From: Vanilla planifolia
Taxonomy: Eukaryota > Streptophyta > Magnoliopsida > Asparagales > Orchidaceae
Assembly (NCBI GenBank): GCA_023846275.1
Contig: CM043877.1
Coordinates: 12,693,107 to 12,757,106, forward strand
Reading direction: 5' to 3'
Length of the DNA: 64,000 nt
Both the position numbers and the translations under genes were made by a program. How positions within the stretch are numbered: the stretch's first letter is position 1; the number at the start of each line of letters is the position of its first letter. This document shows positions 1 to 14,500 of the stretch, one piece after another. The notes beneath the pieces were generated by a model, which was not told where the DNA came from, made no database searches, and saw only the letters and a list, made by a program, of their open reading frames with translations.

Positions 1-432
1 ATTTAACTTGGTTGATGTAATCCAAAGGAATAGAGTTACTTCGGCAGATTTATTAAGCCCTTCACCAACTGGTGGTTTTTCCTTTTCATCTTCATAGACT
101 GTTACATAGTTCCTTTCAAGCTTTACAATTTTATCCAAATCCATCCATCTGACATCAGTATCACCATGAAACTTGATGCAGCCATAGCCTGATCTTCCAA
201 TCACAAAGTTTGGAACTCTACTACAGTAGCCAGGATCAATAGATTCATTAGCAGCCAATTCTGCAATTGTAGGCTCCACATAGTATTCAGAAGAGAACAA
301 GGTTGGCACAGATGTTTGAGTATTTGAAAAGCAATTCATAGTGCTTTTCTTGCATTGAAATGGCATCATACAAGAACTTACATTATTTATCTTACTGAAC
401 CTGCATAAGCAATCCAGTGCAAGCAATCTCAG
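1..432 (-). CDS. NUP96: Nucleoporin NUP96/SAR3-like, 5' part (partial at left edge)
   Basis: Read leftward from 432 or 400, this frame stays open to base 1 and codes for a nucleoporin autopeptidase-type (peptidase S59) domain. Visible motifs are SEYYVEPTIAELAA, PGYCSRVPNFVIGR, GYGCIKFHGDTDVRW and PPVGEGLNKSAEVTL. In plants this domain ends NUP98 but begins NUP96 (SAR3/MOS3), a scaffold subunit of the nuclear pore Y-complex needed for mRNA export. No FG repeats lie upstream and the protein continues off the left edge, so NUP96 fits better than NUP98. The start is uncertain. A Met-Met pair lies at 364-369. Two possible splice acceptors (AG before 432, and AG before 400) allow a coding exon further upstream. 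An in-frame TAG just beyond 432 limits unspliced extension. The gene is divergent from the isomerase gene. Confidence 0.78.
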   Translation of the reverse strand, partial: MRLLALDCLCRFSKINNVSSCMMPFQCKKSTMNCFSNTQTSVPTLFSSEYYVEPTIAELAANESIDPGYCSRVPNFVIGRSGYGCIKFHGDTDVRWMDLDKIVKLERNYVTVYEDEKEKPPVGEGLNKSAEVTLFLWITSTKLN

Positions 433-1335
433 CTGAAAAGCCTATGATGAAGGATCATAGTAAAATAATCTAACATGGTTTTAATCCCATTTCAGGCATA
501 CAGGTAAAAAATACAATAAACACGTATCTTAACTAGTCTTATGTATACATCATTATATTGCAGAACTCCATGGAATTGAAAACCAGAACACTTTCTCCAT
601 AACAATCTTCTATCAGCATACAAACTACACACATGAAAAAAGACAAAATGTTGCTTGTACGATGAGACATTTTAGAGATTAAGTTGACACCAAATCCATA
701 TTTAATCTCATGGCCATTCTAATAGTCAATAAGAAAGCATAATTTATCAAAAATTCCACTCTCGATACCATACCTAATAATTAAGCTTCAAATGCTTATG
801 CTAAGCTAAACCTGGCACATGTCGGTAGGATTATCCTTCCTCGAATAGATTTTGTTCTTAAGGGAACAACTCCATCCCCACGACCAACTGTGCTCAGAGG
901 CTCCAAGAATATAGTTCAACAAGGATAATTAATTAGAGGAGACGGAGGATTTTGTTCTTAAGGGACGAAAAGAGTGATCTCATATTGGAACAGAAACAAA
1001 TAAAGGCGATGGTGCACCTCGGATGTTTGAATTCAGTGCATTCTACCTAAAGAGAAAGTTATGGGAAAAGGAAAAAGATACCTTCCCCTGCGCACCGCCG
1101 CCTGTTCTGGCCGACGAGCAGGGCTTCAGTTTCAAAAGTAGAGGAAGCAGTAAAGGCCGGTTTATCTGGATGAGTTGTCGAAGCAAGATGAGAGCTGCCA
1201 CCGTCAATGGAACGGCGGAGGTGGGAGACGACAATCACCCGGCGGGAGAATGGCTTGCTTGAAATTAGTCGGTGAGGAAGCGTAGCAACGACGCAGCAGA
1301 TGAATTAGGGATTTAGATGATGTTTGGGTTTGATC
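433..1335. other. Upstream region or first intron/5' leader of the NUP96-like gene
   Basis: No coding sequence can be assigned. The stretch 1075-1320 is clearly GC-richer than its surroundings, as expected for a first exon, 5' leader or core promoter of the leftward nucleoporin gene. I could not settle a donor site to pair with the acceptors at 400 or 432. Short ORFs here on both strands show no family resemblance. Confidence 0.35.
848..965 (+). repeat. Two perfect 18-bp direct repeats 100 bp apart
   Basis: The 18-mer GATTTTGTTCTTAAGGGA occurs at 848-865 and again at 948-965, exactly 100 bp apart, upstream of the nucleoporin exon. It could be a local duplication remnant or paired binding sites. 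Confidence 0.8.
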
Positions 1336-2578
1336 GGCTGGGCCATATTCTTCCAGCATTTTTGCATGAATATTTTTTATATTTAGAAATAATATAATTT
1401 TTGGAATAAGATAAAACAAATAATAACAGTTTTTATTGCACTCGAAAATCATTTGAAATTGTTAAAAAATCTAAAAAAAATTTAAGAAATTTAATAATAA
1501 TATAATAAAAAAATATTTTTTTCGATTATCCTCACCATCTCATAAGACTGGATGACAAAAAAAAGAATTTTCAATAAAAAAAATTGAAACTATGAAAAAG
1601 AGACTTGAACGAAGAACAATCACAAAAAAAAATAATTTAATAAAAATAAGTTAATAAATAATAAATAAATATAAAGTTTACAAAGAATATGTTTTATAAA
1701 TATAAATAACAATTATATAAATTAATTTTTGTGTTTTTTACTTGAAATCATGTTTGAATAATTTTGCAATGAGTTAAATGTTAAAATTAAGTTTTTCAAA
1801 ATCATAATTATTTGCTTGTATCATTAGATCAAATCAATTTTCTAAAAGAAAAAAAAAAGTAATTAAGCTAACCTTCTTATCAACTCCTTAATCGTGTTAT
1901 CGTGATAATTTTTGCATTTGTTCATATGATATGATTATTAAATTGAATAATAAGTTTAAATTAATAAACTTATATTTTTAACTATATAATATGATATATC
2001 AAATCATATAGCATAATTAGGATAATAAAATGTCTAAATTTTTATTGTTGATAGAATTGAAAACAATAATAAGATTAAAAAAATATTTTATTATTGAAAT
2101 TATAATAGAAGATTGATTAAGTTTTTTATTATTAATATATAGATATCATATAAATTGTGTAATAAAATAAGATAAAAATAATATAATATTAAAAATTTGA
2201 GAGATTAAAATAGAATTTATTATAAAATAAATAAATAAATATGTCATTTAAAAAATGAATTAAAACGGTAAGTTATATGATTGTATAAAAATGAGTTTTT
2301 TTAATTATTTGATAAAAGATGAAGTGTTTAGTTATACAAATTTAGGTTGGTGCATCTTATATCATGCAAATAATATTGATATATTATTTAATATTTTTAT
2401 TGTTGGATTAAAATATTATCTAAATAATATTTTAATTTCATTTTTTAATATTTAAATATTTGATAGGCAGTAGGATCCATTTGAGATATGTTCATTTTAG
2501 ATTGTCATAATTATTCATAATTAGCTGACTTGGTGTTCTCTGTTTTGTATCACTTTCTGCTCGGAGGGAAGGCCTCCA
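1336..2578. other. AT-rich intergenic DNA and isomerase promoter region
   Basis: Very AT-rich DNA without a supportable ORF. The last ~100 bases before 2579 must hold the 5' leader of the isomerase gene. No unambiguous TATA box or other element stands out. Confidence 0.5.
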
Positions 2579-5500
2579 ATGGCTGCCATCGCCGGCATCT
2601 GTTCCTCTGCGGTAGTCAAACCTCGATTGCGCTTCGTTTCCAAACCATCTCGTTGGGATCTGGCCATCCCGGTCTCCTCCTGCGCTCGCCGCGTACTTCG
2701 TTTGCAATCGATAGCCAAGGCTGTACCTGCGGACCTCTCTCCGGTCGTCGATTCTTCGCCGGCGGTGGGAGAATCAGAGGCTCCATCCACCGGAAAGAAG
2801 GACTCGGTGAAGCTCTGGCATCGGTATGTGGAATGGCTTTACCAGCACAAGGGGCTGGGGCTCTGTCTCGATGTCAGTCGGATAGGGTTCACTGACGAGT
2901 TCTTTGAGACGATGGAGCCCAAGTTGAAGAGGGCGTTTGTGGCGATGCAAGAGTTGGAGAAGGGGGAGATCTCGAATCCGGATGAGCGAAGGATGGTGGG
3001 TCACTATTGGCTAAGAAATCCAGCACTGGCGCCCAACCCTAGCTTGAGTTCCCAGATTGAGAAGACGCTGGACGCAATATGCACCTTTGCAGAAGAGATT
3101 ATAAGTGCCAAGGTGCGTTGTTCATCTTGCTACTTTTTTTTCTTACCGAATGAGACGGATTGCCTCTACTGGAGGAAATTTGGGTCCTCTAAAGCAGTCG
3201 TTGCACACAATAATATGTTTATTTCGTGTCTTGCAGAAGTGAAATGATTTAATGGATACGGATTTTATTATCTGCTATGTACTTGATACTCATTTGCTGT
3301 GTATTCATAAAGTGGAGAAGATAATAGCTCTAACTAGTTCAAACCTTCAACTATGATGCAATCCCGCCACCCTTAGACTCTTCTGGAAATTCCAACAGGA
3401 TGATATTTTTGGACGCATTACTTCAGTTTCTTGTTGTAATTACAAAATGACATAAACTATCATAATTGTCTAAGTAAGAATGAGATACTTAATGATGGGA
3501 AAAGGCCAAATGTGTTTGATTGTAGCATATCTCTAACTATATCATAAGCACATGATTTTGTGACAAAGATTGTGGCCATATATCCCAATTATAGCTACAC
3601 TAGTTTATATAATAATATGGTATGGGTGGATGAAGTCCAAAATTGTTGTTCATCCTTATAATAAGTGTATATCTATTTTTCAATGTACAAATACCTATTT
3701 AACACCCAAGGTAAAAAAGGATGATGATTAATCACTAAGTGATGTCTTAAAGGTAAATTATTAGACAATGAGTGGCTCCCAACTAGATTATAAGTGTAGG
3801 ATTACAGGGATGAATAGCCCATCATTAGAAAAAGAGAAATAATTTTAAGTTTTATATATGAGATCATAGTCTTAAGATATCGAGATGTCTTTTGATGACA
3901 AAACTCATTTAGAACCAAAAGGAGACAATATCTTGATATAGTTAGATCGGGTCATGATTTTATGGTATTAGATTGGTACATTGAACAATATGATGTAGTT
4001 TCCAGAATAAAATAAATAAAGTTTGGTGGACCTATTACATCCAGGATTGATGCGGATAAGGAGTGATTGTTAGGTGATGTCTCATAGGTGAAATCATTGT
4101 ATGAAAGGTGGTTGTTGATAGGTTTTTAATGTAGGGGTATAAAGATGAATAGTTTTACATTAAAAAAGAAAAGAATGATTATGGGTTTTATGTATAAGAC
4201 TATAATATTAAGATATTGAAGTATTTTCTTAAAGATAAAATTTACTTTGATTGATATAAAATAATCAAAGGGGGACAATAACTTTGCATAATGAGATCGA
4301 ATAATGATAACTTAATTTTTCTTTACTTGCTGACTTGAAAACACAAAAGGATTGATTGACGATGAACCATATGACATAAAGTTAATTTGTTTCACATTCC
4401 TTTTCCCTACATCTGTAAAAAGTTATGTGATGTTCCCTTGGCTCACTTTGGGGAATATCTCTATCAATAAAAGGAGCTCTTCCACTAGCATAAAAGATAT
4501 ATAGATGTCAAAAGAGAAGAATTAGAGAGTTCTAATGTTTGAATTCTACTTCATATTTTCTTTTTTATTTCTCCTTTGAACTTTTGTATTTGCGTGAGTC
4601 AAGAACTATGATTTATGTGGTTCATTCATTGTACGTTTTAAACTCTCTAGTTCCTATTTGATTGTTCTCTGTCTCAATCCCATCATGATTCTTCCTTGTT
4701 TAAAGGATCTTCATGAGAAATCTTGTGTCATCATCATTCTATGACTTCTGTTAAAGTCATTCGGTTGTTCTGCATCATTTGGATAGTGATCATGCTCTAT
4801 TAATTTTTTTCGTCAACACTTTCTAGTAGATTGGTTATGTTTGAATACCAATAATTCCTAGAAAGTTTCAACAATGTTTATATATAAGTTTGTCAATGAT
4901 TTAATCTAAGTTGAATCGACAAGATTGTATTGAAATTATTCAATTTGATTTTTATCTAATCCAAGCTTTCGACATGAGAAATTTGATCAAATCTCGATCT
5001 GACTATGCTTTGCTCATCAATTATTGGTTTGAACTTGATCTGAGTTGAAGTTGTTCTAAATTTTGATTAATTTTTTATCAAATTAGTGGTCATAAATGGG
5101 TTTATACATTCAATCATATTAAAAGTGTAAATATATACTACTATAATTTCAAAAATGCCTTTTTATATGCCTAAACATGCTTAAATTGATGAGTACAGAA
5201 ATATATTCATGGATATATAATTTTTTTGGTCTGATTTGAACTACTGAGATTTGATTTAAGCTTAACTCATAATCAGCTCATAACATTTTTTTTAATTGAC
5301 CTAGTTAGGCTCATGATTTACTTATTACACTTCAATTTGCACCTATTCATGCTAAATTTTAATCTGATTTTTGAGCGATATTCAGTCTTTAATCTAACTT
5401 ACATTCTTATTTATAGAAGGATCACTCAACATATTTGTTTTGTGAATAGGAGCAATCCTTTTTGAAATAACCTTTACTTGTATAACTTGTTTATTGGGCG

Positions 5501-8500
5501 AATCTAACATTTTATAGTAACTCTACCTTTGTTTGCTAGGGCATTTTTTTTGTTGTTTGGAATTCATTGAAACACATAAAATTTGGCATAATTCCATTGT
5601 TTATTTGGATAGATTTTTAAATCTGCACGAAATTTAAACTCTACACAATACTCCAAAACAAGTATTTTGTTTTCATTGTGAAAATGTGAAAAAATCAAAC
5701 CTTCTATCCCCTTTTTATCGCAAATGCTTTGATGGTAGCTGGAATTATTGCTGTGGACTTAATATTCTCTTTCTCATCAAATGCTCATTTTTTGTGTACA
5801 AGCTAGAAATATCTTGACAAAATTCTGCATGATTAGGTTTATTTAATGCTTGGTTCTATTAGTCATAAGCTTGGTTGTTTATTCAGTGTATTCGTGTGCC
5901 ACTTTTTGAACCTTTCATTAGACATGTTCATTTTGTAATTACATGGATTTGACAGTTGCTTAGACTTGCTTCTCGTTTCACTGATCTTCCATTTTGACAA
6001 TAGATAAAACCTCCATCGTCTCCTCATGGGCGATTTACCCAGATTCTATCCATTGGAATAGGAGGTTCAGCTCTGGGTCCTCTGTTTGTTGCTGAGGCAT
6101 TAGCTCCTGATAACCCTCCACTGAAGGTGATTTATTTATTTTTACTTCTAGCTGTTCCCTATTGATTTAGCAGCTTAATTGATGCTTATATGTATATTAA
6201 ATAAATTTTGTTTCTCTAATGTATCTGATTTTCTGGAAGCTTTTAATTTAAATCCATAGTTGATCAACGTAATCATTTGCATATTCATAAACATATATAA
6301 CTATTTTTTGTTTATTTTTCCTGTTTATGTCACTTACAAGATGACGCATATTGAGAACTTTTGTGTACTTTTACCATTGTGGCATGCATATTATTTCACT
6401 TTTATCAGCAGATAACTTTTTAAAAGGTTTTTGACAAAAGCATGGTTGAAGGGATTTGTCTCTGTTAGGATGTCACCTATTGCACTTACAATTCTTTGTC
6501 AAACCATAGCGTTAAACTTTGTTATGTTTGTGGTACCTTATTTATATTGATAGTTGTTTTGAGATCCATTGTTAGCAAGGCTGATATGCTTTTTGGCTTT
6601 GTTCAATATCTTTATGATGCACCAGATAAGGTTTATTGACAATACAGATCCAGCTGGAATTGATCATCAAATTGCACAACTTGGATCTGAACTGACTTCC
6701 ACCCTTGTAATTGTCATTTCAAAGGTTCGTATTCCATTGAATTCTTCATTAGAAATCTTGTTATTCAACGATGTATTTTTTATTAGGTTAGAATGTTCAA
6801 CGGGATTTTCAACTGTATTTTGTGTTATTAGAGTGGAGGAACACCTGAAACCAGAAATGGTTTGTTAGAAGTGCAAAAAGCATTCCGAGATGCTGGGCTT
6901 GATTTTTCAAAACAGGTTTGACACCCAGTTTTTTGTTTTTGTTTTCTGTAATATTTTAGCTTATACGACTGGATATGCTCTCTTGCAGCTATGCAAAAGG
7001 GAACCTTATTTTTTACACAATGCTTAACAAGACAGTTATCAATATTTTGGGGCTACTAATGTAATAAATTTTTTACTGCAATAAAAAGTATGGTTGGGAT
7101 GTGCTCTTGGAGTTAGAATTTCTTTGCACTATGTGCAGCGATTATTTAGATAAGTTTTTAAACAGAGTAAAAGTGTGAAACCAGAACCCTTGTATGGTTC
7201 CTACATTAAACTGTGAACTTTGGATATTGGGTTATTTAGGTTTTGGCTAAAAAACAATCTTTTTAGCCTACTGCAAAGAAAAAAAGAAATTTATTATTAT
7301 GCTTATTTTCATATTTTTAGTTTATACTAACCAATTGTTAGCAACATATTATTGTTATACAGTTATCATAAAGCTTCATCTTAGTCAGTGTGTGGTAAAG
7401 TGAATTTTCATTTTATAAATAACTAGAAGATGAATGCTATATTTATTCTACAAATTAAGTAGATAGATGGGAAAGAAAACAAAATTGATACTTTAGGATT
7501 CAATCCTAGGTAAACAAGTTATAACAGCAATAGTGTTAATATAATTTTTTATAAGATTTTTGAATGCTGATCTTGTAGATGTTAAAAGAAATTGGGTGAG
7601 CATTATAAATTGAAAGATTATAATATTCAAATAAGCTATTGATATTATTAGTATGTGTGCCCTTTTATAGGTGTTACTGAGAAAAATTTTTGAAACTCTT
7701 TAGAGTTCATATAATAGATCCAATCCAGTAATAGAAAAATGTTATTAAAGGAGCTTTAATGTAAATAGGGAAAGAAATGCCCTTAAAATTATGATGATGG
7801 TTATTTGTTTAAGGTGGGTAATTAAAGAACATACAATTTTGTTTTCACATATGATCTTTTGATCTTTTGTACTTTATTTTAGAAATAAAAAGGGTATTTG
7901 ATAACTTGTAAGAGTGCTTCTAATACTTTACTTTTCAATATTCACGATGGTCTTAGACATTGTTCCTAAAAGTTTTAGAGAAAAAATAAGTTAAAATATC
8001 ATTTTGGGATTAGATACATGAATCTTAACAATGAAGACATTATTTTATTCCATAAGAGTTCTAAACTTATGTCCTTGAGATTCAAATGGGAACTAGTCCT
8101 ATGTAGAATATTATTATTGTGTAATCAAGAAGTACATGAAACTTTAAAGCGAAGAAACTATATATATATTTTTTCTCGTTAGCTTTTGATTATAACTCAT
8201 TTGTTGCACACAAATGAGCTTCAAGGTTAATGATTGCCATATATATTGGTTAAAAATAAAAATGGTGAGAAGCTTATACTTTTTCTTGAAAAAGCATTAG
8301 TCTACAATTGAAGTTTGGAGGCTCAAGTGAAGAAGTGTCAAGCATCAGTGGCTTTCTCAAACTAACTTCATGTCAAGTGCTCATATTTTCTTTAACTTGA
8401 TATTAAACCTTGAGTACAAATTGGATTGTGTTCAAACTTGATCTTCTTTATATCTTTATGTTCCCAACTTATTGATGAAGTTAACTTCAAGTTTTTTGGT

Positions 8501-11500
8501 CTATTGTTGCATTCAAATTTTAAGTGTACCTATTACTATTATCTCAAATGTTTTTTAAATATGGTGTTAAATTGTCTACATATAGATTACATATAGATTT
8601 TTAGAGTATAAGAAATTAGTTTTTGTTGGCAATCTACAAATGGAGGGAATGGGCAATTACTTTGCCTTTACATGCTGATATATAAGTAATTTTATTTCTT
8701 AAATTCTGGCAAATCATGATTTGTACAAGAAGCACATTAGATCCTTACTTGTATGTTCATATTCTTTTTAGTTATATTGTCATGTAGCATCCAATTGTGG
8801 CAATGATCCTTGATTGATCCAACTTGGAAGGAAGGGAGATAGCTTGAGAAGTTTTGTGTCACAGGTATTGGGGATGTCTCAAGAGAAGTAGATGCCCTGA
8901 CCATCCTTTGGATGCAAAATCTTGAGGAATATTATTCGAGACTAAAGGTCTTGAAGATCTTTGCTAATTCACGAGAAAGATCTTTAGCACTTGAGGTTTA
9001 TCATGTGGACTCATGGATAGAATACGGGTAGAAATCCAAGGTAGCAACCACTTTTTGAGGATGCCTTAGGAATTTTGGTAGTTTCAAGATATCCTTAATT
9101 TTAGGTTTGTTATTATCAGTTTGCTATTTTGTTTGTCTAGTTAAATATGTTTTATAAACCCGTTATTTATGTCTTATTAGCAGTCGTTCTTGTTTTTTAT
9201 TTCTATGTTTCGTAAAACTTTGTGGAGGTAAAAGAATTATATTTTTGCTTTTATCTTTCCTCCCTCTTTATCATTCTTAATTGAAAGTGCTAACTTGGGT
9301 TAGTTTGTCTTATTTTTTAAAAAGTTCACACATGCACATGCACGTTTGATACATAGATGGACTAGTTTGAGATGTACTTCTCGATATATCGGTATTCTTC
9401 AATGGAGAAGGTTGTTTTTGCTAAGTTGAACTTATGAGCAATGCACTCATTGTATGGAATGTGCATCTTAAGAACATCTTGATCTAGGTGTCATGTCATA
9501 GCTATAAGAGGTTAATTTGACTAGAGTTTTACTTGATGGGTTATATTGAAGAATGATGGCAAAAGTTGTATAACTTACGAAATTGACAATGACAAATGGT
9601 GTATGACTATACCATGAAATTCTGACATCATGTTGTAGTCCTTGGTGTAGCTATTGATGAGGTTTCAACTTTGATGAAATACATTATGGCATTTCATTAA
9701 TTAGTTGCAAGGGAACTTGGTTTGTTTTATTTTATAACTCAATTAGGTCAGTCTATATTCCATCATGATTGTGAAGAAGAACAAGAGCAAGCAGGAGAAA
9801 GTTTCGTAAGATAATACTTAGAGATTGAGAAAACACTACAAAGTGGAAGGCAAAGTTCAAGAGTCTTCATTAGCTAACAGTAGGGAAAAAGGAAGCCTCG
9901 AGAAAACAAAAGATAGACTTGAGAAATTATTTTATTTAAAAATACAAAAATGCCTCAAATTAAATTCCTATTGTTAATTCAAAAGCAACCATGTGGCAAG
10001 TATCAACGTAAGGTCACTGGAGTTCGCAACATTGAAGCCCTATGGTCTAAGCCTTCCTTGAGGCTAAGCACTTGAGGGCCACTCTCAAGGTTGCACCCTC
10101 AAAGCTACGTGTTTGAGGCAAGTCCCTTGAGGCCTTGTGTTCGAGGTCAACCTGTTAAATCATAACTCTTAATTATTAGTTGCTTGAACCAGAATCTCAA
10201 GGCTTAGTCAACTGAGACCAACTCCACAAAGGTTACATCAACAAAGCTTAACTCTCGCATAGATGATTTAATGGTAGGCCTATGCCTCGATGCACTTCTA
10301 GATATCACCACCATTTCCAGTCTCAAAAATAGGAGATGTCATGCACAATATCCTCCATTTTGCATCTCTAGTCCTGAAATGGGGACCCATTATCATGCAT
10401 GATACCAACATTTGTTTGCATTTAGCCTCATTGGAGCCATTATCACATGTGAAATATAGTAAAAAGTAAGGGGAAGGTGAAATCTAGTTATTCAGATCCC
10501 TGAGTTTGGCTTGGCTATAAAAGGATCTCTCAAGCTCAATTGTGAAGGACTCATGAGGACTAGTTGTTTGGAAGCATTATGCATGTTGAATGCAAGTTCT
10601 TCACAGTTGGATGTGAGATCTTCTTGGAGTGATTTTCACAAACTTTTCTTGAGGCCTTTCTCTTTCCCTTTTAATGTGTATTGATTCATCTCCTCTAACT
10701 TGGTGATCCCTCGACCTACGAGGTCTCAAATTTTTTTTTTTCAATTTGTGTAATTGACTCAAGTTCTCTAAATAAGTGTCAACAATATACATTGTTAGAA
10801 AAGTGGGCATAGAACTATGGGAGATTATACTTTTGAGCCACACCTAATGAAGAAGAGTGGAGATCTCTGGAAATGTATGATGATTGCTACTAGTTAAGGT
10901 CATACCTTTGAAGTCATGTAGATGGCTAACTCAAGCCTTACCTTGATGGTAAGATTGTTAGGACCAAGTTGGGTGTAAGAAGAGGAGAAATTTCTATAGT
11001 TATCCACTCTCAAAATTCAAGTGCAGATGGAGTTGGAGCAATTATTGGCAGAGGCAGCTAGAAGAATTTAATCATCGTATACCTTGCATAATGTTTGGCT
11101 CTTGTGTCTACATCTCACCCCTAACCCTACTGATTGGGATTGATACATTGTGATGCTAAGACGAATATTGAACGACTATGCTAGATGAAGTTTACTATTA
11201 CTTGGGAGTACATCTTTGAGGTTTTATGTAAAATAATCTCTCAATTTTTGTAAGATTATTCTAGAAGCTCCTTATTTGTGAAGCCGTGATGCAATTTAAT
11301 TAAGACAAGCAAAACATTTTCCATCTAAGGACAAGAAGTATCTTGTGAATTAAGACTAAGAATCATAACCATTGGTTTTGGTAGTAGTACATTGAGTTAA
11401 GAGTCTTGTAAATGTTTGTTAGAGTTATTTACTAGCTAGATTTGTAAAGTCAGATGGCTAAGTCATGTCACTCCTGAAAATTGAAGGTTATGGGATGTCT

Positions 11501-14500
11501 CTCATTGAGGGATTCCAATGTTATTTGAAGAACCTTTAGGATTATCCTTGAAGAGAAATGTAGATTTTGAGGTTAGTCTCATATCAAAAGTCCTATAACA
11601 AAATATCGTGATGCACATTCAACTATAGAGGTAGAGGAAATCATGAGGCTAGAAGGAACTCGAGATTGGAGCATTATGGCTAAGTCTTTCATTGTGTGGA
11701 TCACCAATGGTTATAATACTAAAAAAAAGATGGACGATTCATATTACATCAGTTATTAGACATTGAATAAGATTGTAGTGAATAATTAATTTTTTATACC
11801 TCACATCGATGACCTTTTGAATCAATTGAAGGATGCATTGGTCTTCATGAAGCAGGACTTGAAATATGGCTATCATCACATCTAAGTTCATAAATAGGTT
11901 ACTTGGGAGATTGCAGTCAAAACTGGACAAGAGTTATATATGTGGCTTGTTATGTCATTCAGGTTGTACAATGCACCAACAATTTTCATGCTAATAATGA
12001 ACATCTTATGTCCCTATTTGAAATAGTTTGCGATAATAAATTTGAATGATATAATGATGTCTTGATCTATAGCTATAATTTCTGCTATAATTTCAGTGAG
12101 GATACAGAGCATGTGTTGAAGGCCTTAGAAATACTCCAAGAGAAGCAACTAAAGTTGAAGCCAAAGAAATCTGAGTTTAAATTATCTATTTGGATTTGAG
12201 GTCGAAGATGGAGAAATTAGAATTGATGAAGCCAAAACAACAATTGTTACGACCATCATGGAGGTTTGAAGTTTCTTATGAGCTATTAGTAACTAAGGAA
12301 ATTCATTTGAAGGTTTTCCAAGATCACAACACCTTTGCATGACCTCACTTGGGCCAACAAGAAATTCAAGTGCGAGAAACATGAGAGAGCATTCCTTTTG
12401 TTAAAAAAGAAGATTTGCTAAGCCCTTGTATTATCCTCACCTGACATAGGACAACCTTCCAAAGTTGAGGTAGATGCATGCATCTAGGGATGTTATTGGG
12501 CTGCGCTTCTACAATATGGAAAGCTTATAACACATTGCTCTAAGATGCAATAATGGGCCGAAACTTTTTTTGTGATGTATGACAAAGAATTGCTTGCACT
12601 TCGTGAAAAGTATGCAGCCTTTTTTTACTTAGAAAACATATTGAGATCCAATCCAATCGTTAACTCATACAAGTTTTGTAGTCCCATGCCAAGATGCAAC
12701 AAGCATGACATCTTAAATGGATGGCTTATTTGCAGCAACACAAATAAGGCACGAAATACAATAGTTGAGTTCACAACAAATTGGATGAAATGTTGTCAAG
12801 GCCACTAGTACGATATATTTGTTTATCAACAATGTTGTAGACTCAGTTGATGAAACATAACCAATATTTCTTGAATTATGCTGAAGATCCTGATTACTAT
12901 GAGATGCTCAATGATGTACATGCCAAGAGATCCACATAATACTCACTATAAGAAGGATTACATCCTAGGAGTTACTTATGCATTCCACTATTAGAAGATC
13001 GGATTAAATGAATTCAAGAAGTACATACATGTCAATTATTAAGACACTTCAGAATAAACAAAAATATTCTTAATCTACAAAGTCATGTTTTAATGGCCCT
13101 TGATGAAGTTTGAAGTAATGAGATAGACTTAAGGATGTGTAATTTGTAGTATGTCGAAGCTTGCTAACATGAAACATGGATTATATTTAAGCCATGGGAA
13201 ACGATCTTAATGAATGTCTTAGGAGGATTACTGATCATCAAATAGGGATACAATTATTCGTTTTTGGTCATGGATAGATTCTTAAGAATGGTTAAGCTTA
13301 TATATTGTTTACAAGAAATCATGAGGAAATAACATGCCTAGTTTTGGATAAGGCTTGTGTATGTCATGGATTGTCAACTAGCATGTTCTTTGATCAAGAT
13401 TCACAATTTTTGAGTAAATTCTAACGAGCTCCCCTTGTGATGATGGATATGACATTACATTATCCTCTATAGATTTCCACCCTCAAATTGACAGATAGAG
13501 GAAGTCATGAATGATTTGTACACTTGTTGAGGGGTATAGCTCAAAGCTTCCAAAAAGTTGGCATAAGAATATACCATATGTCTAGTTTTCCTAAAATTAA
13601 GCTATGCATAATATTACCGAACAAAGCTTGTTCGATATATGTTTTGCATACTTATCGGAAAATCCTTATGATTTGGAGTTCCATCTTAAAACCTCTAAGG
13701 GAACTGTGCAACAAAAGGTGCACAGATTCATCAAGAATATTTGGAAAATGCATAATACGATTGGAAAACAGTTGGAGCTCCCATGGAAGAAGTACAAAGA
13801 AAGAAACAAGCATAGTGTTTAGAAAAAGGTTGTTGGAGATATGGTCTTGTTATGACTTGAGGGGGACATATCGTATGGTGAAGGTAGGAAGCTGACGCTT
13901 ATGTTTTATGGGCCATTTCAAGTAATTAAGCATATCATTGATTATACCTATGGATTTGATTTGCCATCCTATGTGAAAATTTATTTAGTAGTTAAAATCA
14001 ACAATTTGTGTTTTAAGCCATCACTATTGATGAAGAGAATCACTAGGTGTTATTATCATTAGAGGATAGTGAGTAGCAATGACAATCTATCACCCGAGGA
14101 TGCTATTTTCGATAGAAGGAAAAAAATCTTGATACAAAAATTTTTTTCATATTAAATGAAAAGGACAATTACCTATAGTTGCTAAATGGTAACCTATATT
14201 AAGGGAAAATCGATTTCACTCACTTTGAATATCTTTCTTTGGGGACTAGAATATTCAATGGGTCTTGATTATTGAAAAGAATTGACAAATGATTAGTCAT
14301 TGACCCAATATAGTAGGAAGGGGGATAGCTTGTAAAGTTCTATGTCTCAACAGGTATCGTGACTTCTCAAGAAAGCAAATATTCCTTACCTCCCTTGAAC
14401 AATGGAGTTTTGAAGATTATTATTTTAGACCATGGGCCATGAAGGACCTTTACTCAGCCACATGAAAGACCATTGTTACCTGATACTAGATGAACTCGTG

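Noticed and set aside
1..432. Assignment to NUP98 rather than NUP96
   Set aside because: The autopeptidase-like domain is at the start of the coding region and no FG-repeat exons lie upstream, as expected for plant NUP96. The remainder of the gene is outside the window, so some doubt remains.
12572..13895. Short plus-strand ORFs as possible genes in the PGI intron
   Set aside because: They are pieces of the broken gypsy RNase H and integrase.
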